Source of the DNA: Congeria kusceri
Lineage: Eukaryota > Mollusca > Bivalvia > Myida > Dreissenidae
Assembly (NCBI GenBank): GCA_027627225.1
Contig: CM051026.1
Span: forward strand, 3,446,701 to 3,510,700
DNA: 64,000 nt
Reading direction: 5' to 3'
Below, piece by piece: positions 40,201 to 52,089 of this stretch (within the stretch, counting starts at the first letter, position 1; every line of letters begins with the position of its first letter). The notes under the pieces are model-generated. The model saw only the letters and a program-made list of their open reading frames with translations, did no database searches and was not told the origin of the DNA. The position numbers were made by a program, and so were the translations under genes.

Positions 40201-41094
40201 TGCTACGCGATGTTACTTACATTCAACAACACCGATCCAAGAAACAGTTTTATTATGCTACGCGATGTTACTTACATTCAACAACTCTGATCCAAGGCAA
40301 TAGATGTATTATGCTACGCGATGTTACATACATTCAACAACACTGATCCAAAGGAATAGTGTTATTGTGCTACGCGGTGTTACTTACATTCAACAACTCT
40401 GATCGAAAGGAATAGTTTTATTATGCTACGCGGCGTAACTTTCATTCAACAACTCTGATCCAAACGAATTGTTTTATTATGCTACGCGGTGTTGCTTAAA
40501 TTCAACAACACTGATCCAAGGAATAGTTTTATTATGCTACGCGGCGTTACTTTCATTCAACAGCACTGATCCAAGTGAATAGTTTAATTATGCTACGCGG
40601 TGTACCTTACATTCAACAACACTGATCCAAGGAATAGTTTTATTATGCTACGCGATGTTATATACATTCAACAACACTGATCCAAGGGAATAGTTTTATT
40701 ATGCTATGCGGCGTTACTTACATTCAAGGACACTGATCCAAAGTAATAGTTTTATTATGCTACGCTGTATTACTTACATTCAACAACACTGATCCAAGGA
40801 ATAGTTTTAATATGCTACGCGATGTTACTTACATTCAACAACACTGATCCAAGGGAATAGTTTTACTACTATACGCGGTGTTTCTTACATTCAACAACAC
40901 TGATCCAAGTGAATAGTTTTAATATGCTTCGCGATGTTACTTGCATTCAACAACACTGAATCAAGGGAATAGTTTTTTGAAGCTATGCGGTGTTACTTAC
41001 ATTCAACAACACTGATCCAAGGGAATAGTTGTATTATGCTACGCGATGTTACTTACATTCAACAACACTGATCCAAAGGAATAGTTTTATTTTG
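37205..41094 (+). repeat. block-duplicated satellite segment, copy 2 (about 3.89 kb)
   Basis: Near-identical copy of 33261-37204, starting directly at its end. The offset is 3944-3945 bp up to about 38.08 kb and 3889-3890 bp after it, because this copy lacks one monomer present in copy 1 near 34140-34195. Only scattered single-base differences were seen, for example ACTGATCGAAGG against ACTGGTCGAAGG, so the duplication is recent. Confidence 0.9.
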
Positions 41095-44000
41095 CAACGC
41101 GATGTTACTTACATTTAACAACACTGTTCCAAGGAATTGTTTTATTATGCTACGTGGTGTTACTTACATTCAACAACACTGATCCAAGGAATAGTTTTAT
41201 TATGCTCTGGAATGGTACTTACATTAAACAACAATGATCCAAAGGAATAGCTTTGATATGCTCTGCGATGTTACTTACATTCAACAACACTGATCCAAAA
41301 GGAATAATTTTAATATGCTATGCGGCATTACTTATATTCAACAACACTGATCCAAAGGAATCGTTTTTATATGTTCTGCGATGTTAACTACATTCAACAA
41401 CGCTGATCCAAGGAATGGTTTTGATATGCTCTGCGATGTTACTTACATTCAACAACACTGATCCAAAGGAATAGTTGTATTATGCTACACGGCGTTACTT
41501 ACATTCAACAACACTGATCCAAAGGAATAGTTTTATTATGCTACGCGGTGTTACTTCCATTCAACAACACTGATCCAAAGGAATAGTTTTATTATGCTAC
41601 GCTGTGTTACTTACATTCAACAACACTGATCCACAGGAATAGTTTTATTATGCTCTGCGATGTTACATACATTCAACAACACTGATCCAAAGGAATAGTT
41701 TTATTATGCTACACGGTGTTCCTTACATTCAACAACACTGATCCAAAGGAATAGTTTTATTATGCTCTGCGATGTTACTTACATTCAACAACACTGATCC
41801 AAAGGAATAGTTTTTTTATGCTACGCGGTGTTACTTACATTCAACAACACTGATCCAAGTGAATAGTCTTATTATGCTATGCGGTGTTACTTACATTCAA
41901 CAACACTGATCCAAAGGAATAGTTTTAATATGCTACACTGTGTTACTTACATTCAACAACACTGATCCAAAGGAATAGCTTTATTACGCTTCGCGGTGTT
42001 ACTTATATTCAACAGCACTGATCCAAGGAATAGTTTTATTATTCTCTGCGATGTTACTTACATTCAACAACACTGATCCAAAGGAATAGTTTTATTATGC
42101 TACGCGGTGTTACTTTCATTCAAACTCACTGATCCAAAGGAATAGTTTTATTATGCTACGCGGTGTTACTTACATTCAACAACACTGATCCAAGTAATAG
42201 TTTTATTATGCTACGCGGTGTTACTTACATTCAACAACACTGATCCAAATGAATAGTTTTATTATGCTCTGCGGAGTTACTTACATTCAACAACACTGAT
42301 CCAAAGGAATAGTTTTATTAAACTACGCGGCGTTACTTATATTCAACAACACTGATCCAAACGAATAGCTTTAGTTTGCTACGCGATGTTACTTACATTC
42401 AACAACACTGATCCAAGTAATAGTTTTATTATGCTCTGCGATGTTACTTACATTCAACAACACTGATCCAAAGGAATAGTTGTATTATGCTACACGGCGT
42501 TACTTACATTCAACAACACTGATCCAAAGGAATAGATTTATGATGCTACGCGGTGTTACTTACATTCAATAACACTGATCCAATGGAATAGTTTTGTTAT
42601 GCTACGCTGTGTTACTGACATTCAACAACACTGATCCACAGGAATAGTTTTAATATGCTCTGCGATGTTACTTACATTCAACAACACTGATCCAAAGGAA
42701 TAGTTTTATTATGCAACGCGGTGTTACTTACATTCAACAACACTGATCCAAATGAATAGTTTTATTATGCTCTGCGATGTTACATACATTCAACAACACT
42801 GATCCAAAGGAATAGTTTTATTATGCAACGCGGTGTTACTTACATTCAACAACACTGATCCAACGAAATAGATTCATTATGCTACGCGGTGTTACTTGCA
42901 TTCAACAACACTGATCCAAATGAATAGATTTATTATGCTATGCGATGTTACTTACATTCATCAACACTGATCCAAGGGAATAATTTTATTATGCTATGCG
43001 GTGTTACTTACATTCAACAACACTGATCCAAGGAATAGTTTTATTATGCTACGCGGTGTTACTTACATTCAACAAAACTGATCCAAAGTAATAGTTTTAA
43101 TATGCTACGCTGTGTTACTTACATTCAACAACACTGATCCAAAGGAATAGTTTTATTACGCACCGCGGTGTTACTTACTTTCAACAACACTGATCCAAGT
43201 GATAGTTTTATTATGCTCTGCGATGTTACTTACATTCAACAACATTGATCCAAATGAATAATTTTAATACGCTACGCTGTGTTACTTTCATTCAAAAACA
43301 CTGATGCAAAGGAATAGTTTTATTATGCTACGCTGTGTTACTTACATTCAACAACACTGATCCAAGGAATAGTTTTATTATGCTACGCGGCGTTACTTAC
43401 ATTCAACAACACTGTTCCAAATGAATAGTTTTATTATGCTCTGCGGCGTTACTTACATCCAACAACACTGATCCAAAGGAATAGTTTTATTATGCTACGC
43501 GGCGTTTCTTACATTCAACAACGCTGATCCAAATAAATAATTTTATTATGCTACGCGGTGTTACTTTCATTCAACAACACTGACACAAATAGTTTTATTA
43601 TCCTATGAGGCGTTACTTACATTCAACAACACTGATCAAAAGGAATAGTGTTATTATGCTTCGCGGTGTTACTATCATTCAACAACACTGATCCAAAGGA
43701 ATAGTTTTATTATGCTACGCGGTGTTACTTACATTCAACAACGCTGATCCAAAGGAATAGTTTTATTATGCTACGCGGTGTTACTTACATTCAACAACAC
43801 TGATCCACAGGAATAGTTATATTATGCTACGGGGTGTTTCTTTCATTCAACAACACTGATCCAAGGAATAGTTTTATTATGCTACGCGGCGTTACTTTCA
43901 TTCAACAACGCTGATCCATAGAAAGAGTTTTATTATGCTTCGCGGTGTTACTTACATTCAACAACACTGATCCACAGGAATAGTTATATTATGCTACGGG

Positions 44001-47000
44001 GTGTTTCTTTCTTTCAACAACACTGATCCAAGGAATAGTTGTATTATGCTACTCGGCGTTACTTTCATTCAACAACACTGATCCAAAGGAATATTTAATT
44101 ATGCTACGCTGTGTTACTTACATTCAACAACACTGATCCAAAGGAATAGTTTTAATATGCTACGCGGCGTTACTTACATTCAGCAACACTGCTCCAAGGA
44201 ATAGTTTATTTATGCTACGCGGTGTTACTTACATTCAACAACACTGATCCAAAGGAATAGTTTTATTATGCTACGCGGCGTTACTTACATTCAACAATAC
44301 TGATCCAAGGAATAGATTTATTATGCTATGCGGCGTTACTTACATTCAACAACGCTGATCCAAAGGAAAAATTTTATTATGCTACGCGGTGTTACTTTTA
44401 TTCAACAACACTGATACAAAGCAATAGTTTTATTATGCTATGCGGCGTTACTTACATTCAACAACACTGATCCGAAGGAATAGTGTTATTATGCTACGCG
44501 TTGTTACTTTCATTCAACAACATTGATCCAAAGGAATAGTTTTATTATGCTACGCTGTGTTACTTACATTCAACAACGCTGATCCAAAGGAATAGTTTTA
44601 TTATTATGCTACGCGGCGTTTCTTACATTCAACAACGCTGATCCATAGAAATAGTCTTATTATGCTATGCGGCGTTACTTTCATTCAACAACACTGATAC
44701 AAATGAATATTTTATTATGCTACGCGGTGTTACTTACATTCAACAACACTGATCCAAAGGAATTGTTTTAATATGTACGCGGCGTTGCTTACATTCAACA
44801 ACACTGTTCCAAGGAATAGTTTATTTATGCTACGCTGTGTTACTTACATTCAACATCACTGATCCAATGAATAGTTTTATTATGCTACGTGGCGTTTCTT
44901 ACATCCAACAACAATGATCCAAGGAATAGATTTATTATGCTACACGGCGTTACTTACATTGAACAACACTGATCCAAATGAATAGTATTATTAAGCTATG
45001 CGGCGTTACTTAGATTCTAGAACAGTGATCCAAAGGAATAGTTTTATTATGCTACGCGGTGTTTCTTACATTCAACAACACTGATCCAAAGGAATAGTTT
45101 TAATATGCTCAGTGATGTTACATTCATTCAACAACACTGATCCAAAGGAATAGTTTTAATACGCTACGCGGCGTTATTTACATTCAACAACACTGATCCA
45201 CAGGATTAGTTTTATTACGCTCTGCGATGTTACTTTCATTCAACAACACTGATCCAATGGAATAGTTTTATTATGTTGCGCTGCGGTACTTTCGTTCAAC
45301 AACACTGATCCAAAGGAATAGTTTTAATATGCTCTGCGATGTTACTTTCATTCAACAACACTGATCCAAAGGAATAGTTTTAATACGCTACGCGGCGTTA
45401 TTTACATTCAACAACACTGATCCATAGGAATAGTTGTATTATGCTCTGCGATGTTGCTTTCATTCAACAACACTGATCCAAAGGAATGGTTTTATTATGC
45501 TACGCTGTGTTACTTACATTCATCAACACTGATCCAAAGGAATTGTTTTAATATGCTCTGGGATGTTACTTTCATTCAACCACACTAATCCAAAGGAATA
45601 GTTTTATTATGCTACGCGGTGTTACTTACATTCAACAATACTGATCCAAAGGAATAGTTTATTATGCTACGCGGCGTTACTTTCATTCAACAACACTGAT
45701 CCAAAGGAATAGATTAATTATGCTATGCGGCGTTACTTACATACAACAACACTGATCCAAGCAATAGTTTTATTATGCGATGCGGCGTTACTTTCATTCA
45801 ACAACACTGATACAAAGGAATAGCTTTATTATGCTCTGCGATGTTACTTACATTCAGCAACACTGATCCAAAGGAATAGTTTTATTATGCTACGTGGCGT
45901 TACTTACATTCATCAACACTGATCCAATGGAATAGTTTTATTACGCTACGCGATGTTACTTACATTGAACAACACTGATCCAAGGGAATGATCCAAGGTA
46001 ATAGTTGTATTATGCTACGCGATGTTACTTACATTCAACAACACTGATCCAAAGGAATAGTTTTATTATGCTGCGCAATGTTACTTACATTCAATAACAC
46101 TGATCCAAGGAATAGTTTTATTATGCTACGCGATGTTACTTACATTCAACAGCACTGATCCAATGGAATAGTTGTATTATGCTACGCGATGTTCCTTGCA
46201 TTCAACAACACTGATCCAAAGGAATAGTTTTATTATGCTACGCGGTGTTACTTACATTCAACAACACTGATCCAAGGAATAGTTTTGTTATGCTACGCGA
46301 TGTTACTTACATTGAACAACACTGATCCAAAGGAATAGTTTTATTATGCTAAGCGATGTTACTTACATTCAACAACACTGATCCAAGAAATAGTTTTATT
46401 ATGATACGCGATGTTACTTACATTCAACAACACTGATCCAAGGAATAGTTTTATTATGCTACGCGATGTTACTTACATTCAACAACACTACTCCAAAGGA
46501 ATAGTTTTATTATGCTAGGAGATGTTACTTACATTCAACAACATTGATCCAAGGAATATTTTTATTATGCTACGCGATGTTACTTACATTCAACAACACC
46601 GATCCAATGGAATAGTTTTATTATGCTACGCGGTGTTACTTACATTCAACAACACTGATCCAAAAGAATAGTTTTATTATGCTACGCGGTGTTACTTACG
46701 TTCAACAACACTGATCCAAGGAATAGTTGTATTATGCTACGCGATGTTACTTACATTCAACAACACTGATCCAAAAAAAGGAATAGTTTTATTATGCTAC
46801 GCGATGTTACTTACATTCAACAACACTGATCCAAGGAATAGTTTTATTATGCTACGCGATGTTACGTACATTCAACAACACTGATCCAAAGGGATAGTTT
46901 TATTATGCTACGCGATGTTACTTACTTTCAACAACACTGATCCAAGGGAATAGTTGTATTATGCTACGCGATGTTACTTAATCAATTCCTTACGTGTACA

Positions 47001-47456
47001 GCTTTAGTAATATGCCGAACAGTGTTACGATGCATTTTTTTAAATAGCGGTCACTTCACATATATTTGTTTTTTATATTACTGTACATGTAACGTACGCG
47101 GCGGTAATGAGCCGAAATGTAGCTCCGAAACTAAAATGATAAAATATAATTATTTCTGCATTTCAAACACATTTTATGACGGTTTGACGTTAACATATGT
47201 TTAACCGTGTATTAAATTGCCTTTCACGAATTATAGATGTTAAATACCTGTTATCTTTACTTCCGTGTTTTGATGAAACCGGTTTCAAAAAACGTTTTCT
47301 GTCGAACAAATATAAACTATTGGATATTAAATAAACACTCGCATTCTTGCCTGGGCATTTTAAAACAACATCACTAAATGAAACAAGTTACTGTGTTTAA
47401 ACATGTAAATAATCTTTGACAGCACAAAATAATACAATTTCGAAACCGAATACTGG

Positions 47457-47512
47457 CTAATATGCCAGTGGTCCAGTAGGTGGCGTGACGAAGTGTTGAT
47501 CATCACAAGTAG
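47457..47512 (-). CDS. putative terminal exon of a second minus-strand gene
   Basis: Minus strand, acceptor GTACTGTCAG; reads, after one borrowed base, TCDDQHFVTPPTGPLAY and then TAG at 47457-47459. With the C left by the exon at 48281 the split codon is Pro. The chain of three exons (49078-49034, 48314-48281, 47512-47457) totals 135 nt and is open to the stop. Short polar tail; family not recognised. Confidence 0.45.
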
Positions 47513-48280
47513 CTGACAGTACTTTGCATGCGATTATCTTCTCTTGAGGCCTCTGAAATATGTTTGAAACATTTTTCATTACAAACCAAACGCATTCCAA
47601 TAGAAAAACACCTTTTTTTAAAAAAAACCAGACATATTGAATGATTCAACCTCCTTACAGCGTTTTTAAGCGTTGTTGATACTATAAAATCACGTTTGTT
47701 CCAGTTTTCTGGAGTTACCAAAGGCTGAGTATATATTATCTGCCTATTAATCAACACACAAGCGTGTGCAGATTAGTTGTTATGTCACAGGCTGTAATTA
47801 AATGTATTTTTTATTTTAATTAGATCGTAAACGTGTTTATACCTTATTACTTTGCCATATATTTCGAATCGTAACGGTTATAATGCAAGTTATACACCTA
47901 TACATATGTACATGTTAGTTTAGCTTGCCTGGTTAAAGCCTTAAACAAATATGAATTGTAATTTATGTTTATATTTCTAGCATTTTAATTTATATTATAG
48001 TGTATGTGATCCAGTCATTGCAAAGAATTACATGTATATCACAGTTGTGTATTTTTTTCAGTATTTGACAAGTCATAATCATATTATAGTACGCAGTGAA
48101 TTCATTATGTTTCTCCAGAATGCTCTATGCAATATGTTTACCTGATATGTTCCTGCAAATGTCATCGCCATATTAGGTAGCATTATATCACTTAGTCACT
48201 AATTCAGAGTTACGCAAAAGCATTTATTATCATGCGCAATGTGGTGTTGTCAAATTGAAAAACAACAACATAAAACATAC

Positions 48281-48314
48281 GTGGTGCATGCACCTCCTCA
48301 GAATTGCATTCATC
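48281..48314 (-). CDS. 34-bp micro-exon
   Basis: Minus strand, acceptor TTGTTTTCAG and donor CCAC/GTATGTTTTA. It reads DECNSEEVHAP and leaves one base. It fits the exon at 49034 (phase 0) and the terminal exon at 47512 (phase 1) exactly, which is the main support for an otherwise very short call. Confidence 0.45.
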
Positions 48315-48379
48315 CTGAAAACAAATAATGATGACATTAGTTGCGGCATTGGCATTTGTATTTATAGGTATTATAGAAT

Positions 48380-48498
48380 TGTTGAATAGAGGGCCATTGA
48401 ATATGATCTGATATTCACTAGTAGAAAGACATATTGACCGAGTCGCAGTTTTTATGCCAGTGAATATCGTTTCATAATCAATGGCCCTCTAGTCAACA
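48380..48498. mobile_element. 119-bp fold-back (MITE-like) element
   Basis: Arms of about 40 bp: 48380-48419 begins TGTTGAATAGAGGGCCATTG and the reverse complement of 48459-48498 begins TGTTGACTAGAGGGCCATTG; both continue through ATATTCACT. The loop is about 39 bp. It lies in the putative intron upstream of the micro-exon. A related CCCATTGAATATGACG occurs at about 48749, so a longer element may be involved. Confidence 0.75.
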
Positions 48499-48499
48499 T

Positions 48500-48787
48500 A
48501 TGTGTTATGATATGACATTCTATAAATTAGTGTTATCCTTTACTGACGTTTCACGCGCTTTTCCTTTAAAACGGCGAAATGCTCGACAAAAGTACTATAT
48601 TGAAAATGACGTCATTTGTGTAATACCGTCGTTGGTATTGTTAAACCGAACAGTTTGTAGTAGAAACGTCACTGGATGTATCCCATCTGCGTCTTCGCAA
48701 ACGTTATTCCTAACCTCTGGAAACGGGTACCAATTAGCAATCGTTAGCCCATTGAATATGACGAAGGGAAAAGCCAAAGTCCAATGA
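48500..48787 (+). CDS. unassigned 95-codon ORF next to the fold-back element
   Basis: Starts right after the fold-back element and is less AT-rich than its surroundings. It reads for example NVTGCIPSASSQTLFLTSG. The minus strand is also open over most of it (48595-48777). No domain is recognised on either strand. Its position beside an inverted repeat sharing the CCATTGAATATGA motif suggests it is part of a transposon relic, not a host gene. Confidence 0.2.
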   Translation: MCYDMTFYKLVLSFTDVSRAFPLKRRNARQKYYIENDVICVIPSLVLLNRTVCSRNVTGCIPSASSQTLFLTSGNGYQLAIVSPLNMTKGKAKVQ

Positions 48788-49033
48788 ATGTGAGATATAT
48801 GGTGTGTAGCTTACCATCCTGTAGTCCTATGGGAAGCCGTTTATTTATAGGTCATATAATAAAAAATAAATTGTAAACTGACATTCGAGGATTTATAGTT
48901 CATGGAATACTAACTAAATGTATTGTAATTGAACTAGTTTGGTACTGCAGCCCTACACTACACAATGCACGGAACTTGAACATCATATTACGTTTATTAT
49001 ACAGTCTTTATTTTTATCATTTCTTTAGAATAC

Positions 49034-49078
49034 CTGATTGTTTGCAGGATTCATTGAAAATGCTTCGTCGTCAATAAC
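49034..49078 (-). CDS. 45-bp micro-exon of the second minus-strand gene
   Basis: Minus strand, acceptor CTTATTTAG and donor AATCAG/GTATTC, phase 0 at both ends. It reads VIDDEAFSMNPANNQ, an acidic segment like those in cytoplasmic tails. It joins in phase to the micro-exon at 48314. Upstream exons, including any transmembrane exon, were not located with confidence between 49.1 and 52 kb. Confidence 0.4.
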
Positions 49079-50024
49079 CTAAATAAGTAAAATCAGAGCC
49101 AATACATGTCATAATAAATTAATACATTATTTATAATGCTTTAACACATCACATCGTACTTCACAACGACCAGAAGTTAAAAAAAAACAATCTCTGTAAT
49201 TGGAAGCGGTTCATTCTTTAAAATAGCACCTACAATAATAAGTGAGCAATGTATAGATTATAATCGAATTATAGAACTAACATCATTCGTCTTAAATACT
49301 TATTTCAAAATGAGTGAATAAACACTAATATGGCATCATCTATGTGTTCTAAAGTGCGTTTGGCATAAAAATGGTACTTAGCATTTGAAATTGCAAAGAA
49401 AATGTACATGCTTAATCCATTGAATGCTGTAGGTACACCGTTTTCCTAATAAGGCAATATTTAATGTGTAAAACTAACGAAATTAACGCCTGCATCAGCG
49501 TTTCTAAAAGCCTCTCGCGATGGCAGTCATATAAAATTACAATGCAAGATGGATCCATGTTGCAGCGCAACTATTTATTAGTGCACTCGACTTAAAATGA
49601 TATCGTCTAATTTGTTCCATCATTTCATATATAATAAAGACCTCAATATCATTCTCTGACTGGACACGAAGAGATATACATATATAAGTCCTTACAAGAC
49701 AATACATTTTCTAATTCAAGTGTTAACAGCTAGATATCTCTAACCCGGCAGAAAACGTTTTGTTAACTCTTTGATTTAGTTATCGTTTTAGCGAGTGCAT
49801 AAAACTTGGATATTTTAAGAGGTTTGGATAAAATTTAACCAATATGTCATAGTGCGGTTAATTTGTTTTTATTATGCGCATCAACGTAAATATAATTTAC
49901 TGACCAGATCAAAACTATGTATTACTAGCGCAGCAAATGTATAATATTTTCTTCAGTGATTTCTCACATCAATTTGAATCTTTAATGTAACGCTGAAATA
50001 CGTCTTCAGCATGGAAGACAATAA

Positions 50025-51580
50025 AAAACAAGAGGGCCAAATGGCCCTGGGTCACTCACCTGAGTTTCATTAGTCAAGCAATTTTCCATGTGTTAGATTT
50101 TTATACGGATATGAATAAACTGATACGGACTGATGGAAATGCGGCCTTAATCATCATGGTTTGATAAACTTCACTGACAACAGACATTCAAAGTAGATAT
50201 TGAAATTGAAGCTTTTTCTTCAATTTGACCTAGTGACATAGTTTTTGACCCATCATGACCCAGATTTGAACTCGGCCGAGATACCATTGGACATACGTTC
50301 TGACCGAGTTTCATGACGATTGGTCAAATAATGTAGCTTCTAGAGTGTTCACAATATTTTTCTTCAATTTGACCTAGTGACCTAGTTTTTGATCCCACTT
50401 GACCCAGATTTAAACTCAGCCGACATACCATTAAAACAAATGTTTTGACCGAGTTTTATGAAGATTGGGCAAGAAATTTGACTTCGAGAATGTTAACAAG
50501 CTTTTTCTTAAAGTTGACCTAGTTACCTAGTTTTTCACCCCACATGACCTAGATTCAAACTTGGTCGAGATATCATTGGGAAAAATGTTTTAACCAAGTT
50601 TCATGAAGATTGGGCAAAAACATGTGACTTCGAGAGTGTTAAAATCTTTTTCTTCAATTTGAACTAGTGACCTAGTTTTTGACCCCACATGACCCAGAAT
50701 CAAACTAGGCTGATATATCATTTGGATACATGTTCCGACCAGGTTTCATGAAGATTGAGCAAAACATGTGACTTCTAGAGTGTTAACAAGCTTTTACTTT
50801 AATTTGACCTAGTGACCTAGTTTTCACCCCACATTATCCAGATTCAAACTCTGCCGAGATAGCATTAAGACAAATGTTCTGAACAAGATTCATAACGATT
50901 GGGCAAAAAATGTGATTTCTAGAGTGTTTACAAGCTTTTTCTTCAATTTGAAATAGTGACCTAGTTTTGACCCCACATAACCCAGATTCGAACTCGGTCA
51001 AATTTGGGACAAATGTTTTGATTAAGTTTCATGCAGATAGGGCAAACATTTTGACTTCTAGAGTGTTCACAAGCTTTTCCAATAGCCATATAAAGAAAAC
51101 TGCCCGCCCCCCACCCACCCCCTTCCCTTGCGACCATTTGTTATTCACCTGATTGTTACCATTTTTGAACTCGGCCGAGATATCATTAGAACATAGGTTC
51201 TGAGCAAGTTTCATGTTGATTGGGCACAAAATCTGACTTCTAGAGTGTTCACAAGCTTTTCCAATAGCCATATAAGGAAAACTGACCCCACACCCTGGCG
51301 GCCATGCTTTTGAACGGACCCAAACCATTTCGAACTTCTAGAGTGTTCACAAGCTTTTTCTATATAAGGAAAACTGCCCCGTCCCCTGGCGGCCATGTTT
51401 TCAATGATGGAGCGGAACCATTTTCGAACTCGCCCGAGATATTATCAGAACAAAGGTTCTGAGCAAGTTTTATGTTGATTGGGCAAGAATTGTGACTTCT
51501 AGAGTGTTCGTAATGTTTTTCTACAGCCATATAAGGAAAACTGCCCCGCACTCTGGCGGCCATGTTTTTCATAGATAATC
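50025..51580 (+). repeat. bivalve-type dispersed repeat with about 145-bp internal units
   Basis: Begins AACAAGAGGGCCAAATGGCC and CTGGGTCACTCACCTGAG, then repeats a unit with TTGACCTAGTGACCTAG, TTTTTGACCCCACATGACCC, GAACTCGGCCGAGATATCAT and TCATGAAGATTGGGCAAA. The TTGACCTAGTGAC core or its variants fall near 50224, 50368, 50513, 50658, 50803 and 50947, a period of 144-145 bp. From about 51.06 kb the units also carry an AATAGCCATATAAGGAAAAC segment and CTGGCGGCCATG. This family is, from general knowledge, common in bivalve genomes. ORFs inside are accidental. Confidence 0.85.
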
Positions 51581-51987
51581 CGAAAGATATATCGGATCAG
51601 TTATCCAAACAGCTTATTTTTATTTTAAAAGCTGCAAAAAGGTTTCAGTAAGTATATCCAGTTTACTAATCTAACTGAAAACATCAGACAATGCAATACA
51701 TACAATGGTGTCGGTACCTGATAGTATGTGTGTTGATGACTGAATTATCGGCATGCGCATAATAAAAACAAATGTAATATTAATTATAGCATAATACGTC
51801 CGTTTTAAGTCCGTTATAGAGGTCTGATAACGAAGTTCAACAAAAAGCGGTCGGATTTCGTCACAAAGGTGTATTTAAATCACGCGCCAAAAAAGACCGG
51901 CTTTATGCCTTACTAACGCGTTATTTAACGGCCCTACTTGTTCCTGTTCATAGTCCATTATTAAACGCTTATGATAATGGACGTTAC

Positions 51988-52089
51988 ATTTCAGCAGATA
52001 CATTTGATATGTTCTATCATCACAGCCGTTACCAAAGATCGTCCCGTGTCCAGTGTGTTTAGTACAGAGATTCCATTTCTCGGCATATA
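51988..52089 (-). CDS. putative cysteine-bearing ectodomain exon
   Basis: Minus strand open segment with an AAG acceptor near 52090 and a donor TGAAAT/GTAACG at 51987. It reads YAEKWNLCTKHTGHGTIFGN and then GCDDRTYQMYLLK. Two or three Cys and the Gly-rich spacing suggest an extracellular module, perhaps EGF- or Ig-related, but I cannot identify it. The ORF extends on to 51875 through the donor. Upstream residues FSYKFASQ would be included if an earlier acceptor is used. Confidence 0.3.

Larger units (their letters stand above)
31515..46979 (+). repeat. satellite array of about 56-bp monomers, about 275 copies
   Basis: Head-to-tail monomers read TTACTTACATTCAACAAC, then ACTGATCCAAAGGAATAG, then TTTTATTATGCTACGCGGTG, usually 54-57 bp. 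Variation is concentrated at GCGGTG/GCGGCG/GCGATG, CTACGC/CTCTGC, CCAAGG/CCAAAGG and ATTATG/AATATG. The array fills about 15.5 kb without interruption; the only larger irregularities are monomers lost or partly duplicated. ORFs of 60-130 codons inside it come from runs of monomers whose lengths happen to keep frame. Left flank: an AT-rich gap after the receptor locus; right flank: unique sequence after GATGTTACTTA. Confidence 0.97.

Noticed and set aside
31416..40346. Numerous 60-130 codon ORFs with NNTDP or IQQH repeats
   Set aside because: They arise from 56-bp satellite monomers of varying length; frames change constantly and no start or splice context supports them.
31515..46979. CRISPR-like array of repeats and spacers
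   Set aside because: The whole monomer is repeated, with no unique spacers, in eukaryotic sequence; the same holds for the 47- and 48-bp minisatellites.
51029..51572. Overlapping minus ORFs with GSFPYMA/CEHSRS repeats
   Set aside because: They are translations of the 145-bp dispersed repeat family.
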